This document shows, piece after piece, positions 23,893-34,809 of a stretch of 64,000 bases of DNA (position 1 is the stretch's first letter; every line of letters starts with the position of its first letter). This DNA is from Aquanectria penicillioides (lineage: Eukaryota > Ascomycota > Sordariomycetes > Hypocreales > Nectriaceae): assembly GCA_003415625.1 (NCBI GenBank), contig PYIU01000006.1, forward strand, positions 310,001 to 374,000, written 5' to 3'. The notes beneath the pieces were generated by a model that saw only the letters and a program-made list of their open reading frames with translations, was not told where the DNA came from and searched no databases. The position numbers were made by a program, and so were the translations under genes.

Positions 23893-24506
23893 ATGGCTTC
23901 AATTGCTCGCTCTCTGCGCGCCGTCGCACCCCTCTCTCGTGCCTTCGCTCCCCGGGCTGCGCCTCTTGCCCGCGCCGCTTTCCGACCATTTTCCACCACC
24001 AAGTTGAGTGAGTCCTCCTCGGCCAAAACCTCCGGGCTCCCACCACCGCCCTCGAGCATCCTCGGTAGCTAACCAAATTTCTCTTTTTCCAATTTTGTGC
24101 AGGCCTCGCTCGACGATACACCAAGGAGCACGAGTGGATCGACCTCTCCGCCGACAAGAAGTCAGGCTACGTCGGCATCTCCAGCTACGCCGCCGAGCAG
24201 CTCGGTGACGTCGTCTACGTCGAACTCCCCGAGCTGCTTGGCGAGTGGGTTGAGCAGGGCGACGCTGTCGGCGCTGTCGAGTCGGTCAAGAGCGCCAGCG
24301 ACATCAACGCTCCTATCCGTCTCCGCGTCACCCACGTCAACGAGGACCTCGAGGAGAAGCCCTCCACCATCAACCGCACTCCCGAGGACGACAGCGCCGG
24401 CGGCGGCTGGATCGCAAAGGTCGAAATCGACGAGAAGGGTGCCGAGCAGTTCGAGGGACTCATGGATTCTGAGGCATACAAGGAGTACTCCGGCGGCGAG
24501 CACTAA
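23893..24506 (+). CDS. GCV3: glycine cleavage system H protein, mitochondrial
   Basis: Two exons (23893-24007, 24103-24506) flank a 95-bp intron (GTGAGT donor, GCTAAC branch site, CAG acceptor) and give 172 codons. Residues 1-36 are Arg/Ala/Ser-rich without acids, a typical mitochondrial presequence. The mature part begins near YTKEHEWIDL, the classic start of H proteins. It carries the lipoyl site in AVESVKSASDIN, with Lys about 101 as the expected lipoylated residue. H protein carries the aminomethyl group between the P, T and L proteins of glycine decarboxylase. An in-frame ATG at 23785 would extend the presequence; the one at 23893 sits directly at the basic segment. The gene ends convergent with HEM3, 309 bp away. 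Confidence 0.95.
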
Positions 24507-24815
24507 GCAATTGCGTCCGTCTGAAAAGAAAAATTGTAAAAACGAAGCAAAACAATGGAGGCCTGTACTGGTTGGTGCTCGGGGATATACGGTCTCGCAG
24601 ACATCAGGACCAAGGGAGAAGCAATTGCAGTTCAACCTGGAGCGAGGCGATATAGATGCATAGGTGTATCATAGAGGAGATTCACGTCCCCGAGGGTATA
24701 TTAAGAGGGGGCTTTTTACCATTGCCGGTTTATCAGCGGCATTCATCACAGTTCATATCTTGACAACCACTTGTTCCTTGGTTTCCCACCATTTATCTAA
24801 TTTTGGCCTCCCACT
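24507..24815. other. convergent spacer GCV3/HEM3
   Basis: 309 bp between two stop codons, presumably the two 3' untranslated regions. No other feature is seen. Confidence 0.6.
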
Positions 24816-25810
24816 CTATTTGACCGTGTCGGGCACCATCCGAGATGCCGTAATCTCATCCAAGATCTTGCCCGCTCCCCGATCCACAAGCTCCTTGGCG
24901 ACTCGCTTGCCAAACTCAGTAGATGCCTCGCGGGTTGTGATGGACTCGCTCTCCTCAACATCAACACCTTTGTCGCCGCGGACCGAAACCACGGTAGCTC
25001 TGACTCGCAGCTTGCCGTCCACCCACTTGGTCTCCACGCCAATAGGCACACTGCATCCACCTTCCAGGGTGCGCATAATGGTCCTCTCTACCTCACATGC
25101 CAGTGCCGTTTCTTCGTCCTCAATCTTCTTGAGCATTTCGAGCACCTTCTCATCATCCGCGCGGCACTCGACCGCCAAGGCGCCCTGACCGACGGCCCAC
25201 AGGATTCCTCCGGTGTCAGACTCGAGGAATTGCGAGATGTGGTGGTCAAGGTTCATGCGCTGGAGACCTGCGGCAGCCAGGATGATGGCCGTCAGGTCTG
25301 GGTCCTCGTCGAGCTTCCTCAATCGGGTTTGGATGTTGCCTCTGTGGTCCTTGAACTTGAGCGAGGGATATCGTCGGACGAGCTGGCAATGCGGCGCACG
25401 CTGCTAGTGCCGATGATGCTTCCAGGCGGCAGATCAGCCAGCGTCTTCCATCCGTGCTTGTCGACAAGCTCCTTCTTGATCACGAGGGTGTCGCGAGGGT
25501 CCTCGCGGGAGGTAACGCAGCCAATGACACAGCCCTCGGGGAGTGCGGTCGGCATATCCTTGAGGCAGTGGACCACAAAGTCGAGCTCCTTGTTGACGAG
25601 CCTCTCCTCGAGCTGCGACGTCCACAGGCCCTTGCCGCCGAAGTTGTAGAGCGCCGTCTTCTGGTCGCGGTCACCGGTTGTCGTCATGCCTTGAATGTCG
25701 AACTCGTGCTCCGGAAAGTGGGCCTTGAGCGAGGCGACGACAATGTCGGCTTGCGCCAGCGCCAGCGGCGAGTTGCGGGTGCCCACGTTGATGACCTTGC
25801 GTTCCGACAT
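24816..25810 (-). CDS. HEM3: porphobilinogen deaminase (hydroxymethylbilane synthase), with one apparent frameshift
   Basis: The enzyme joins four porphobilinogens into hydroxymethylbilane in haem synthesis, in the cytosol. The start at 25810 gives MSERKVINVGTRNSPLALAQ, the standard N-terminus. Further family motifs are DMPTALPEG, GTSSVRR, the linker LAAAGLQRMN, and GGCSVPIGV, whose Cys (about residue 253) attaches the dipyrromethane cofactor. The frame breaks near 25381-25392: after SSVRRIA the reading continues one frame over, and restoring a single base gives continuous family-like sequence of 331 residues, the usual length. Both halves are intact and conserved and HEM3 is normally essential, so a sequence error is more likely than a broken gene. 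No intron is needed. Confidence 0.93.
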
Positions 25811-26934
25811 GACTGGGAATTTGACTGGTTCTTGAGAGGAGAAAAAAGTTAAAATATGGGAATTGGAGGCTTTTGGGGTAGAAGCAGGAAGGAAATGGCC
25901 TCGTGTTGGAGGGGCAGAGCTGAACATTTTCCGATCGGAGGAACATCATGGTGGGGTACCTGCCACAGTCTCAATGGTACAGTGCATATGATGGTACACA
26001 CAGTGTTTCCGAAATTCCCGACGTCTACCCTAAACTCTATCATCGGATTGTCCGAAATCTGCTGCTGTCACGATACGAACGATATTAGATACAGATACAT
26101 GACATTCTGTAAGACGTAATGCCTCACAATCTTTCTCTATCTAATACCCGAATCAGATTGTCCTCTCGAGTACTTAGTTGAATAGACAAACAAGTGGTCG
26201 CGAATCCTGTTTGCCTCTGGTCTGCTTGGTATCCCATGTCATTCCCTTCCCGAACCCATACCCAAGGTTGAATAGAAAACCTACAGAATCAGATTGTGGC
26301 CGCTCTCCAAAAAGAAGTGTTTAGATAGATTAGATAGACCATATTCACTCTAAAGAACAGAAAACATTGACTAAATCATCTTCCCTGCGTGTAGCGACGG
26401 ACTTAGACTCCATTGACAGAATGCTTATTTTTCGTCCTACCACTGAATAAAGAGACTAAAGCCCTTGCAACTACTAGTTACATATAGTATATATCGTATA
26501 AAATGTATATTCGAAAGATGAATTGGGTTTTGTAGTCATGGTTCCTGGTGTCCGGAACCACCAATGTACCTGAGAACAAGATCGTAGCACACCAGGGGAA
26601 TTGCCGAAACAAACAAAGATGGTGTGCCATGGAAAACCCCATTTCGGCACTACCAGGAACTTCTTGAACTATTACTGACTGCCGAGCATACGTGGATGTA
26701 GAACATCGGTGACGCGTTCCTGGCTTTTATGAGATGGGAATGTCGCAAACATCAAGCCCGAATAGTATTCTATGAGTACAAAGGCGTTCGTACGTTGTGA
26801 TATTATCGAGTATAAGAGAAACGAAACCGTCGCAACTACGATGCTTCATTGTCATTGGAGAAAATTCATCATCATCTCTCTGTTGCTGAGAACACATTAG
26901 CAAGCATCGAGAGATAAAACAACCGCTCCTCATT
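25811..26934. other. spacer between HEM3 and secreted-protein gene
   Basis: Left end is the HEM3 promoter and leader. From about 26040 the sequence is richer in A and T, with no supported gene. A TATA-like TATAAG at about 26811 lies 124 bases upstream of the next start codon. Confidence 0.45.
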
Positions 26935-27643
26935 ATGAAGCTGGAGCTTTTACTCTTCGGATTGACTGTCTTGGTCAAGGCAAAGCCCCAGGACCCCAGT
27001 CAATCCTCTTCCATCTTGGCCCCTCCTCCGCAAGAACCACCACCACCCCGGTCCCCCTTCCTACGTCGTCGTCGGCTCCTCCTCCTCCTCCGGTGCCGAA
27101 ACCCACCGACCCGGCCCCACCAGCCCCGCCCGGTCCGACTGGAGGGCCTTCCCGGGGAGCTCCGATTTGCGAATGCGGGTATACTTACTGCGCAAAGGTC
27201 TTGATGAACATGCGTAAGGCTTATTAACGATCAAATACCGCAGGTTGTCACGAGAACTAACAACCGCATAAGCTAAACCCTGGACGGAGCAGCAATTGTC
27301 GCAAGCGTACTGCAACACCCCCAAGGCAGACTGTCCGGGAGGGAAGCCGGGAACCAGCGTAACATCCGGCTTGTTTATTTGCCTATGCGAGAAGGCAGAG
27401 CAGAAAGTTGGCAATCATCTCGAGCTCATATGCGGGTGTGATGCATGTTTGAATGTCGGACCGGATTACAGAGGGCGCTGCCAGACCCCGTGCCTTGCCG
27501 GTGGATCTTGTCCAGCAGGCGGGGAAGGGGAAGGGGGAGGGGGAGGAGGAGGCGGCGACAACGACAGCGGCGTCAGTGGCGGCGGTTGGAAAGACAAGAA
27601 AGAGGGGTTGAAAAGCGGTCGCGTGGGGAGGTTTTGGATGTGA
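26935..27643 (+). CDS. putative small secreted cysteine-rich protein with Pro-rich linker
   Basis: The start at 26935 gives a short signal-peptide-like N-terminus (MKLELLLFGLTVLVKAKPQ), then a Pro/Ser-rich linker. The linker frame breaks once, near 27038-27060, in C-rich sequence. Assuming one missing base, it continues into a Cys-rich part (ICECGYTYC), crosses a 59-bp intron (27214-27272, AACTAAC branch site) and enters a second exon with many Cys (AYCNTPKADCPGG, LFICLCEKA, ICGCDACLN, CQTPCLAGGSC), followed by a Gly-rich C-terminus. With that base the product would be about 216 residues with at least 14 Cys. Even Cys content, a signal peptide and small size suggest an extracellular, disulphide-bonded protein, possibly effector-like. 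No family is recognised, and the exon model is tentative. Confidence 0.5.
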
Positions 27644-29907
27644 AGACGATGCTGTTTCGAGCCGCGGTACGAACTACGCTTGCTGGAGGAGACTAGGAGT
27701 GGATTGAAATAGGGGCAAAAATGGGACGGCCAAACTAGCGGTCGACAAGAGTTGTGAGGCCATGGAGGACTACGAGCCTGAAGCGGGTTGCATTTGAGAG
27801 AGAGCCGCTCCTTTAGTTTAGATGTTTGTTCTTCATTGACACCCCGACTGCTGTCGTTCGTTTACTGATGTGGCTAGCTTGTGGACTGCAAGCTAGAAGC
27901 TTACCGACCTCGTGATTCACGATTGGATTTAGGTATTAGGTTTCACAAATCTTGGAGACAAGCCGGGCATGGCAGACTCTGGGGAGCGGCTACCAAGGCT
28001 AGACCAGGCTCGGGCCGCTGGGCAAGGCATACGGGCGAGGGGCAAAGCCAGCGTACCCAAGGCCGGCACAGCAACATACGACTTGTTGTTAATGGTGATA
28101 TGCTGATAAAAATCATCGGGTATCTGGTCATACTCCAGTATCTAGATGAGGATGAGAAAAGTCTGGGGATTCGATCCCGTCTCTCGGCTCCCTTCATCCC
28201 TTTGTTTATCCCCATATCTTCCATCCCAGCCTGATCTCTCCCTTGTTGACGTATCGCATTCAGGACGGTTGCAGCCCGTTTTCCGTTCGGTTCCCGACCA
28301 AAGATCCGAACAGGACACCCTCTCGCCTGCAGGAGAAGGATGGAAAACAGACCGAAGAGACCCGCCGGGACGGTGTATCAGGAGCTCGATCAGGCAGTTG
28401 ACCGGGGTTCGTCAGCAGGTTTGGTTTCGCTTACCGTCTCCCCTCACGCCTGGTCCCCAAAAGCCCCCTCCATCATCCGGCATCCATGTTCTGCATCGAC
28501 AGAATCGTACAGGTTGGGGGACCGATCACCCGCCGTGCCATGCGTCTGAGGCCTGGCCAGTGGATTACCGGCGCGGCCCTCCCTCATGGTTTGGGGCTTT
28601 CAGTGAGGCGTTTGCTGTCAGTGATAGTGGGTGTGTCAATCATGACTTGTTCAAAGTGAAATAGCACGACTCGGCGTGCGACTGAATGGACGTCGACCCC
28701 GGTCCTTGGGTTGAGTTCTCGGCAGGGTTGGACTGTTGGACATGCCCCGCCCCGGGTTTTGTTAGCGGCTTTAGCGCACATCACCCCACACCGGCCGAGA
28801 GTTTGCCCACTGCTCGAGGCTCGCCCGGGGCTTGCCTGGGGCCGGCCAGGGCCTGTGAGCGTCTGTCGGAGAGAGTTCAGGGGGGGTCGGACCATGGGCT
28901 AATTGATCGTCTTGCAAGTGGCTTGGTGGTCGGAAACTTCGGTTTGATTGCAGCCGTGGTGAGTGGTCCGTTGTGAGCAGAGTGACGTGACGACTCAGGC
29001 AATGAAGGTTGGGGGTGGACCTGACCTGAAGCTTGAGTTCCATCCGTCTGGGATGATTTGGCTACGTGCGCATGTACTTCGTACCGGCGTGCGTGTTTTC
29101 TGCGGGTATTGATGTGTACAGCAAGGTGTGCGTGAGGTGAGGGAGGAAAAGTCGGGGTGTCGTTTTGTCCTCGCCTGTCTCATAGCCGATCGGGCAGCGG
29201 TTGGCGGTTGGAGGGAGAAGGTAAAGATGGAGAAGGACCCCTCCTCGTGGCTTCCTGCCTCCCTGAAGCTCTCTCCTCTCCTCACCTTACCTCTCACCTC
29301 CTTCGTCCTCTCCTCTCCTCTCCCTTTTCTCCCACTCTTCCCTTTCCTTTTTTTTCTTCTTTCTTTTTTCCTCTCCCCTCTCTCCTTGCTAACCAAAGCT
29401 AAATACCTTCACAAAGCCAAGCCCAGGCTTGTGAATGGCATTTTGATCTTTGGCCAGCTCCATATTAGCGCGCTTTCGTGCCCTTGCAGCGACGTCTCGC
29501 TTTGTCTCCATCTTTCGTCCCGCCTCCAGTGGCTGTAAGTCGCAGCTCGCTCCTCAGTGCCTCCAACGTCACACTGCATCTTCAGAGCTCCGATTATCGC
29601 TCTTGCTCCTCCACCACCGCCACCACCATTGCGACCACCACCATTTTGCAAATGAGACCCTGAGAGCTATAGCTAGTTTGTAGCCTCAGCCCTTGCGTCA
29701 TGGCCTCCAATATTTTGCTTCCGATGGCTTCGGCCTCGGCCTCGGCCACAACGGAGCTTTACCTGGCTCCGCGCCTCTTTGCAAAGTCTTGTTTGCGACT
29801 GAGAGGCAAGTTATGACTCTTTTTGGGAGCGCTCTGCGCTTTGTAGCTTCTTTCTGGTGTAAAAATTACGCAGCTGACCAGAAATTCTTCGCTGCGCTTT
29901 AGACCCA
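27644..29907. other. 2.3-kb spacer, no supported gene
   Basis: Short overlapping frames only. The stretch 29230-29395 is strongly pyrimidine-rich (CTC/TTTC), as often found just upstream of fungal transcription starts, and probably belongs to the NNT promoter or leader. Confidence 0.5.
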
Positions 29908-32900
29908 ATGCTCCTTTCCAGTCGCAATCGATGGCATAGCTCAATTACACCTGCGTCCCGCCATCGCGCAATCGTCCCGGCCCTCCCCAAGGCTCTCGCA
30001 CTTGTCCGCCATGCCTCGGCAATTGCGATGCCCCCGCCCCCGGGCCCGAGGACTTACTCAACCACTGTAGTTCCTCCGACCACTCCCTACGGAGAGCTCA
30101 CTGTTGGTGTTCCCAAAGAAATCTTCCCGGGCGAGCGTCGTGTGGCCCTCACCCCGGCCAACGTCGCTCTCCTGAAGAAGAAGGGCTACAAACGTGTTCT
30201 AGTCGAGCGCGGCGCTGGTACTGCCGCCGAGTTCCCTGATGTCGCATATGAACAAGCTGGCGCAACTCTCGTAAACGGCAAGGACGTTTGGTCCACTGCC
30301 GATATTGTTCTCAAGGTCCGCGGCCCCGAGCTTCGAGAAGTCGATGCTATCAAGGAGGGTCAGACCATCATCTCGTTCCTTCAGCCCGCCCAGAATAAGG
30401 CCCTGGTTGAGAAGATCGCCGCCAGGAAGGCCACCACTTTTGCAATGGACATGGTTCCCCGTATTTCTCGTGCCCAAGTCTTCGATGCCCTGAGCAGCAT
30501 GGCCAACATTGCTGGTTACAAGGCTGTTCTCGAGGCATCCAATGTGTTTGGAAGGTTCTTGACCGGTCAGGTTACGGCTGCCGGAAAGATCCCACCCTGC
30601 AAAGTTCTAGTCATTGGTGCTGGCGTAGCCGGTTTGAGTGCCATTGCTACTGCTCGTCGTATGGGAGCCATTGTTCGTGGCTTCGATACAAGACCTGCAG
30701 CCCGTGAGCAGGTTCAATCTCTTGGTGCCGAGTTCATCGAAGTCGAGATTGAAGAGGATGGATCTGGCGCTGGTGGATACGCAAAGGAAATGAGCAAGGA
30801 ATTCATCGAGGCCGAGATGAAACTGTTCAAGGAACAAGCTCAAGATGTTGACATTATCATCACTACTGCCCTGATCCCTGGTAAACCCGCACCCAAGCTC
30901 CTTACCAAGGATATGTTGGATGTCATGAAGCCCGGAAGTGTCATCGTTGATCTGGCTGCTGAAGCTGGTGGCAACTGTGTCGTGACCGAAAAGGGCAAGG
31001 TAGCAACCTACAATGATGTCAAGGTCATTGGTAAGTGGCAATGATGAGATTGGTCTCTACCATGCGCTGACTGTCTCCTTAGGATACACCGATCTGCCTT
31101 CCCGACTGCCTACCCAGTCCTCCACCCTCTACTCGAACAACATCACCAAGCTGCTTCTCTCAATGACCCCCAAGGACAAGGAATTCGGAATTGACCTCAC
31201 TGATGAGGTTGTCCGTGGTGCAATCGTCACCAAGAACGGTGAAATCCTGCCCCCGCCCCTCGACCAACTCCCCCTCCTCCCCCGCCCAAGCCTGAGGTCA
31301 AGGAGGCCGTTGTTGAGACTGTCGAGTTGACTCCCTGGCAAAAGAAGACTCGCGAGGTCACCGGCGTTACCGCCGGCATGGGAAGTATCCTGGCCCTCGG
31401 AAAATTCACCAGCCCTCTGCTCATGTCCAATGCCTTCACTTTTGCTCTGGCTAGTCTGATCGGTTATCGTGTTGTCTGGGGAGTCGCCCCGGCCCTGCAT
31501 TCACCCTTGATGAGTGTCACTAATGCCATCTCTGGAATGGTTGGTATTGGAGGTTTGTTCATTCTTGGCGGCGGATTTGTTCCCGAGACTATTCCCCAGG
31601 TTTTTGGAGCCCTTAGTGTCCTTCTCGCATTTGTCAACGTTGGCGGTGGTTTCGTCATCACGAAGCGAATGTTGGACATGTTCAAGCGTGAGTAAATCTT
31701 TTCATGAAAGTTGGAAATTTTGGAGACTAATTCATGATGTTAGGAGCAACTGATCCTCCTGAGTACCCATGGCTTTATGCTATCCCCGCAGCTCTTTGTG
31801 GTGGAGGTTTCCTTGCTGCCGCGTCCACTGGTGCCGCTGGTCTCGTACAGGCCGGATATCTCGTCAGCACTGTTCTCTGCATCGGTTCCCTCTCTGGCCT
31901 TGCCACTCAAGCTACTGCTCGCATCGGTAACATGCTTGGAATTCTCGGTGTTGGAACTGGTGTCTTGGCTAGCTTGCTTGCCGCTGGTTTCTCCCCGAGG
32001 TCCTTACCCAATTCGGCACCCTTGCTACCCTCGGTGCTGTTGCTGGTAAGTTGGGATAACTCCGCGATTGCCAAGTTGAAACTCATCAATTTCCTAGGAA
32101 TGCTCATTGGCAAGCGCATCACCCCCACCGATCTTCCCCAGACCGTTGCTGCTCTTCACTCCGTTGTCGGTCTTGCCGCAGTCTTGACCAGCATTGGCAG
32201 CGTTATGGCTGAAATTACTGACGTGTCAACACTTCACTTGGTGACAGCGTATCTCGGTGTCTTTATTGGTAATCTCTTACCTGTGTTTTTAAACATGAGA
32301 TACTGACTCTTGAACAGGTGGTATTACATTCACCGGATCTATCGTGGCCTTCATGAAGCTTGCTGGGAAAATGGCCTCTAAGCCTAAGATCTTGCCTGCC
32401 CGTCATGTGATTAACTCAGGCTTGCTGGCCACCAATGCCGCGACAATGGGTGCATTCATCACCATGGCTCCCGGTAGTCCAATGATAGCTGCTGGAGCAC
32501 TGGCAGCCAACACCCTCCTCAGTTTCATCAAGGGATACACGACGACCTCCGCAATTGGAGGTGCTGATATGCGTAAGTGGGTTCTTCCCTGAGTCTTGGC
32601 ACAAATTACTCACAAGTGGTAGCGGTCGTGATTACGGTCCTGAATGCATACAGTGGATTCGCGCTTGTCGCAGAAGGCTTCATGCTTGACAATCCGCTCT
32701 TGACGAGCGTTGGAGCTCTGATAGGAGTGTCTGGCTCTATCTTGTCATACATCATGTGCGTTGCCATGAATCGTTCCCTCACCAATGTTTTATTTGGTGG
32801 CATAGGCACGCCCGTGGCAATGCAAGAGTACAAGCCACAGGGAGAAGTGACTACAACGTCAGTAGACGACCTTGCTGAATCCATGCTCAACTCCGAATCC

Positions 32901-33479
32901 GTAATCATCATTGTCGGATACGGAATGGCTGTTGCTAAGGCGCAGTATGCTTTGTCGAGCATTGTTGAGACGCTTCGCTCTAAGAACATTACTGTCCGAT
33001 TCGCCATCCACCCCGTCGCAGGCCGTATGCCTGGCCAGTGCAACGTGCTTCTTGCAGAAGCTAGTGTGCCGTATGACATTGTCCTAGAGATGGACGAGAT
33101 CAACGATGACTTCCCTGAGACTGATCTGGCCGTGGTCATTGGCGCCAATGACACTGTGAACCCCATTGCCATGGAGAAGGGTAGCTCTATTGAGGGTATG
33201 CCTGTGCTTCATGCCTGGAAGGCCAAGCAGGTGGTTGTGATGAAGCGAAGCCTGGCTAGCGGTTATGGTGAGATTTACTGTCCCTTTTCCAAGCGAGACG
33301 AATTGCTAACGTGTTGCAGCCGATGTGCCGAATCCCATGTTCTACATGCCCAACGCAAGAATGCTCTTTGGAGATGCCAGAGATACTTGTGAAGGTTCGT
33401 ATTTTCCCTTCTGGCCGGTATATGAATCCATTCTGACTGTTTTGTAGCTATCAAATCGTCGATTGAGTCAAAGTTGTAG
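29908..33479 (+). CDS. NAD(P) transhydrogenase, mitochondrial, two apparent frameshifts
   Basis: A proton-translocating enzyme of the inner mitochondrial membrane that makes NADPH from NADH. Eight exons: 29908-31030, 31083-31687, 31744-32046, 32099-32268, 32318-32572, 32623-33267, 33320-33394, 33448-33479, with introns of 49-56 bp. The order is presequence, NAD-binding domain I ([17 protein letters not shown]; Rossmann loop [11 protein letters not shown] at about 235-245), membrane domain II with many Gly/Ala helices, then NADP-binding domain III ([29 protein letters not shown]). This is the animal-type single chain, about 1069 residues. Two single-base losses break the frame: in a C-rich run at 31250-31259, just after KNGEILPP, and in CCCC at 31993-31996, before GAG GTC. 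Both flanks stay conserved, so I read them as sequence errors. The stop at 33479 follows KSSIESKL. Confidence 0.95.
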
Positions 33480-33793
33480 ATGGTTTGCGGGCATGAAGGG
33501 TTGCGTCATATCTTGGGTTGCATATTTGCGAATGATTCCGTCTCGGATGCATGGATAGATAGCGTCCACGTATTTCCTAGATGCTAGATTATGTGTTACT
33601 TTTTTGTCATTCACTCACAGCGCCCTGGGGACCCTGGGTCCACATGCCCGCGCGGCATATTTCGAGGCATTGACTTTTGAAGTTCAACACCGCTGTTGGT
33701 GATATTCTTTTCAGAGTTCCATTTCTTCTAACCCTGTGCTTTGAAATATGTACACGTGCGTCCTACGGCCGATCCAATCCCTCACGCTCATGC
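33480..33793. other. convergent spacer NNT / NDUFA12
   Basis: 314 bp between two convergent stop codons; untranslated 3' ends only. Confidence 0.6.
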
Positions 33794-34482
33794 TCATGCC
33801 CGCTCGGCGGCCACGGGTTGCCAAGCCTGAATCTTGGGCTTGGTGCTGCGTATGGTTAGCCTTCTGGTCTGAGCCAATTCACCCCGAAGTTCTTGGGTGG
33901 GCCAATTCCTCGGAGATTGGGACGACGTACGTGTTGTATGTCTTGAAGGCGCCCCGGGTCTGAGTGTGGTTGGGGACGGCCTTGATGGGCTCGTAGTGGC
34001 GAGTGCCGGTCTGGATCAAAGGATCCTGTGTCGGGGGGTTGTCGAGGGAGTAGCTGATCCAGGCGTGCCAACCGGGCTCGATCGTGGCAGCGTCGTAGTC
34101 GTGCTTGGAGTACTCAACCCAGCGGGTTCGGAGAGGCAATTCCTCGTTGTTCTCGAAGTACTTGTTGCCGGCGCGATCGACGCCGATGAGACGACCGTGC
34201 TTGGTGTCACCTGCAGAGCGTCAGCGGCCGAGACCTTGCAGAGCGTCTACCTAGGTAGAAGGAACGGAGTGAGGGCGTACCGATGTACTGTTGGCGGCGA
34301 GCGGGAGTCGTTAGTCAATGCTGTGCGTCGGGGCTCGAGGGCGTCGGCTACATACCAGCATCTGGGTGAAGTAATCCTGCGGGCAAAAGTCAGCGATTGC
34401 GATTGCAAATTGGCGGCGGAGCGGGCCATACCTTGATGCCAACCTTTCGCAGGTTGCGGAACGTTCGGGAAAGCGTCGACAT
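33794..34482 (-). CDS. complex I accessory subunit NDUFA12 (13.4 kDa / B17.2 type)
   Basis: Five exons (34482-34432, 34376-34356, 34287-34281, 34210-33931, 33845-33794) give 136 codons, close to the known fungal 13.4-kDa subunit. The protein starts MSTLSRTFRNLRKVGIK and continues with the family signature IGDTKHGRLIGVDRAGNKYF. Then follow LPLRTRWVEY, IEPGWHAWISY and AFKTYNTTKP near the C-terminus. It is a supernumerary subunit of NADH:ubiquinone oxidoreductase in the mitochondrial inner membrane. Exon 3 is only 7 bases (TACATCG), and four introns interrupt a 411-base coding region. Every intron has GT and AG ends and the total is divisible by three. Confidence 0.92.
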
Positions 34483-34809
34483 GGTTGCGGTTGGCGACAA
34501 TTGACGTCGGCGTGGGGGGAAGCGGAATGGCACGGTCGAGTTGGTGGTTGAACGACGCAAGTTGAGGATTGCCGGAACCCGGTTGAACCGCGGCTAATCC
34601 ACCCCTACCTATGACAGCTGCCAATGATACGTACCGCGAAGGTAATATTTTTTTTTGGAGAGCGAGCTTCACAGCAAAATCCCGGTCCGAATTTCGGTTG
34701 TTACTTGGGTAGGTCGCAAGCTGAAGCTGGGGGGAGAGTATTTGATACTCTTCTGGTCCTCTGCGAGCCGACGACAGCCACAGCTCAACCAACAAAGGCC
34801 AATTGCGCA
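34483..34809. promoter_or_regulatory. shared divergent promoter region NDUFA12 / PGS1
   Basis: 327 bp between two divergent start codons must contain both promoters and leaders. No specific factor site is claimed. A run of T lies near 34650. Confidence 0.6.

Noticed and set aside
31217..31281. 65-bp GT-AG intron as an alternative to the first NNT frameshift
   Set aside because: It would remove the conserved KNGEILPP segment; a one-base loss is simpler and matches the second break in the same gene.
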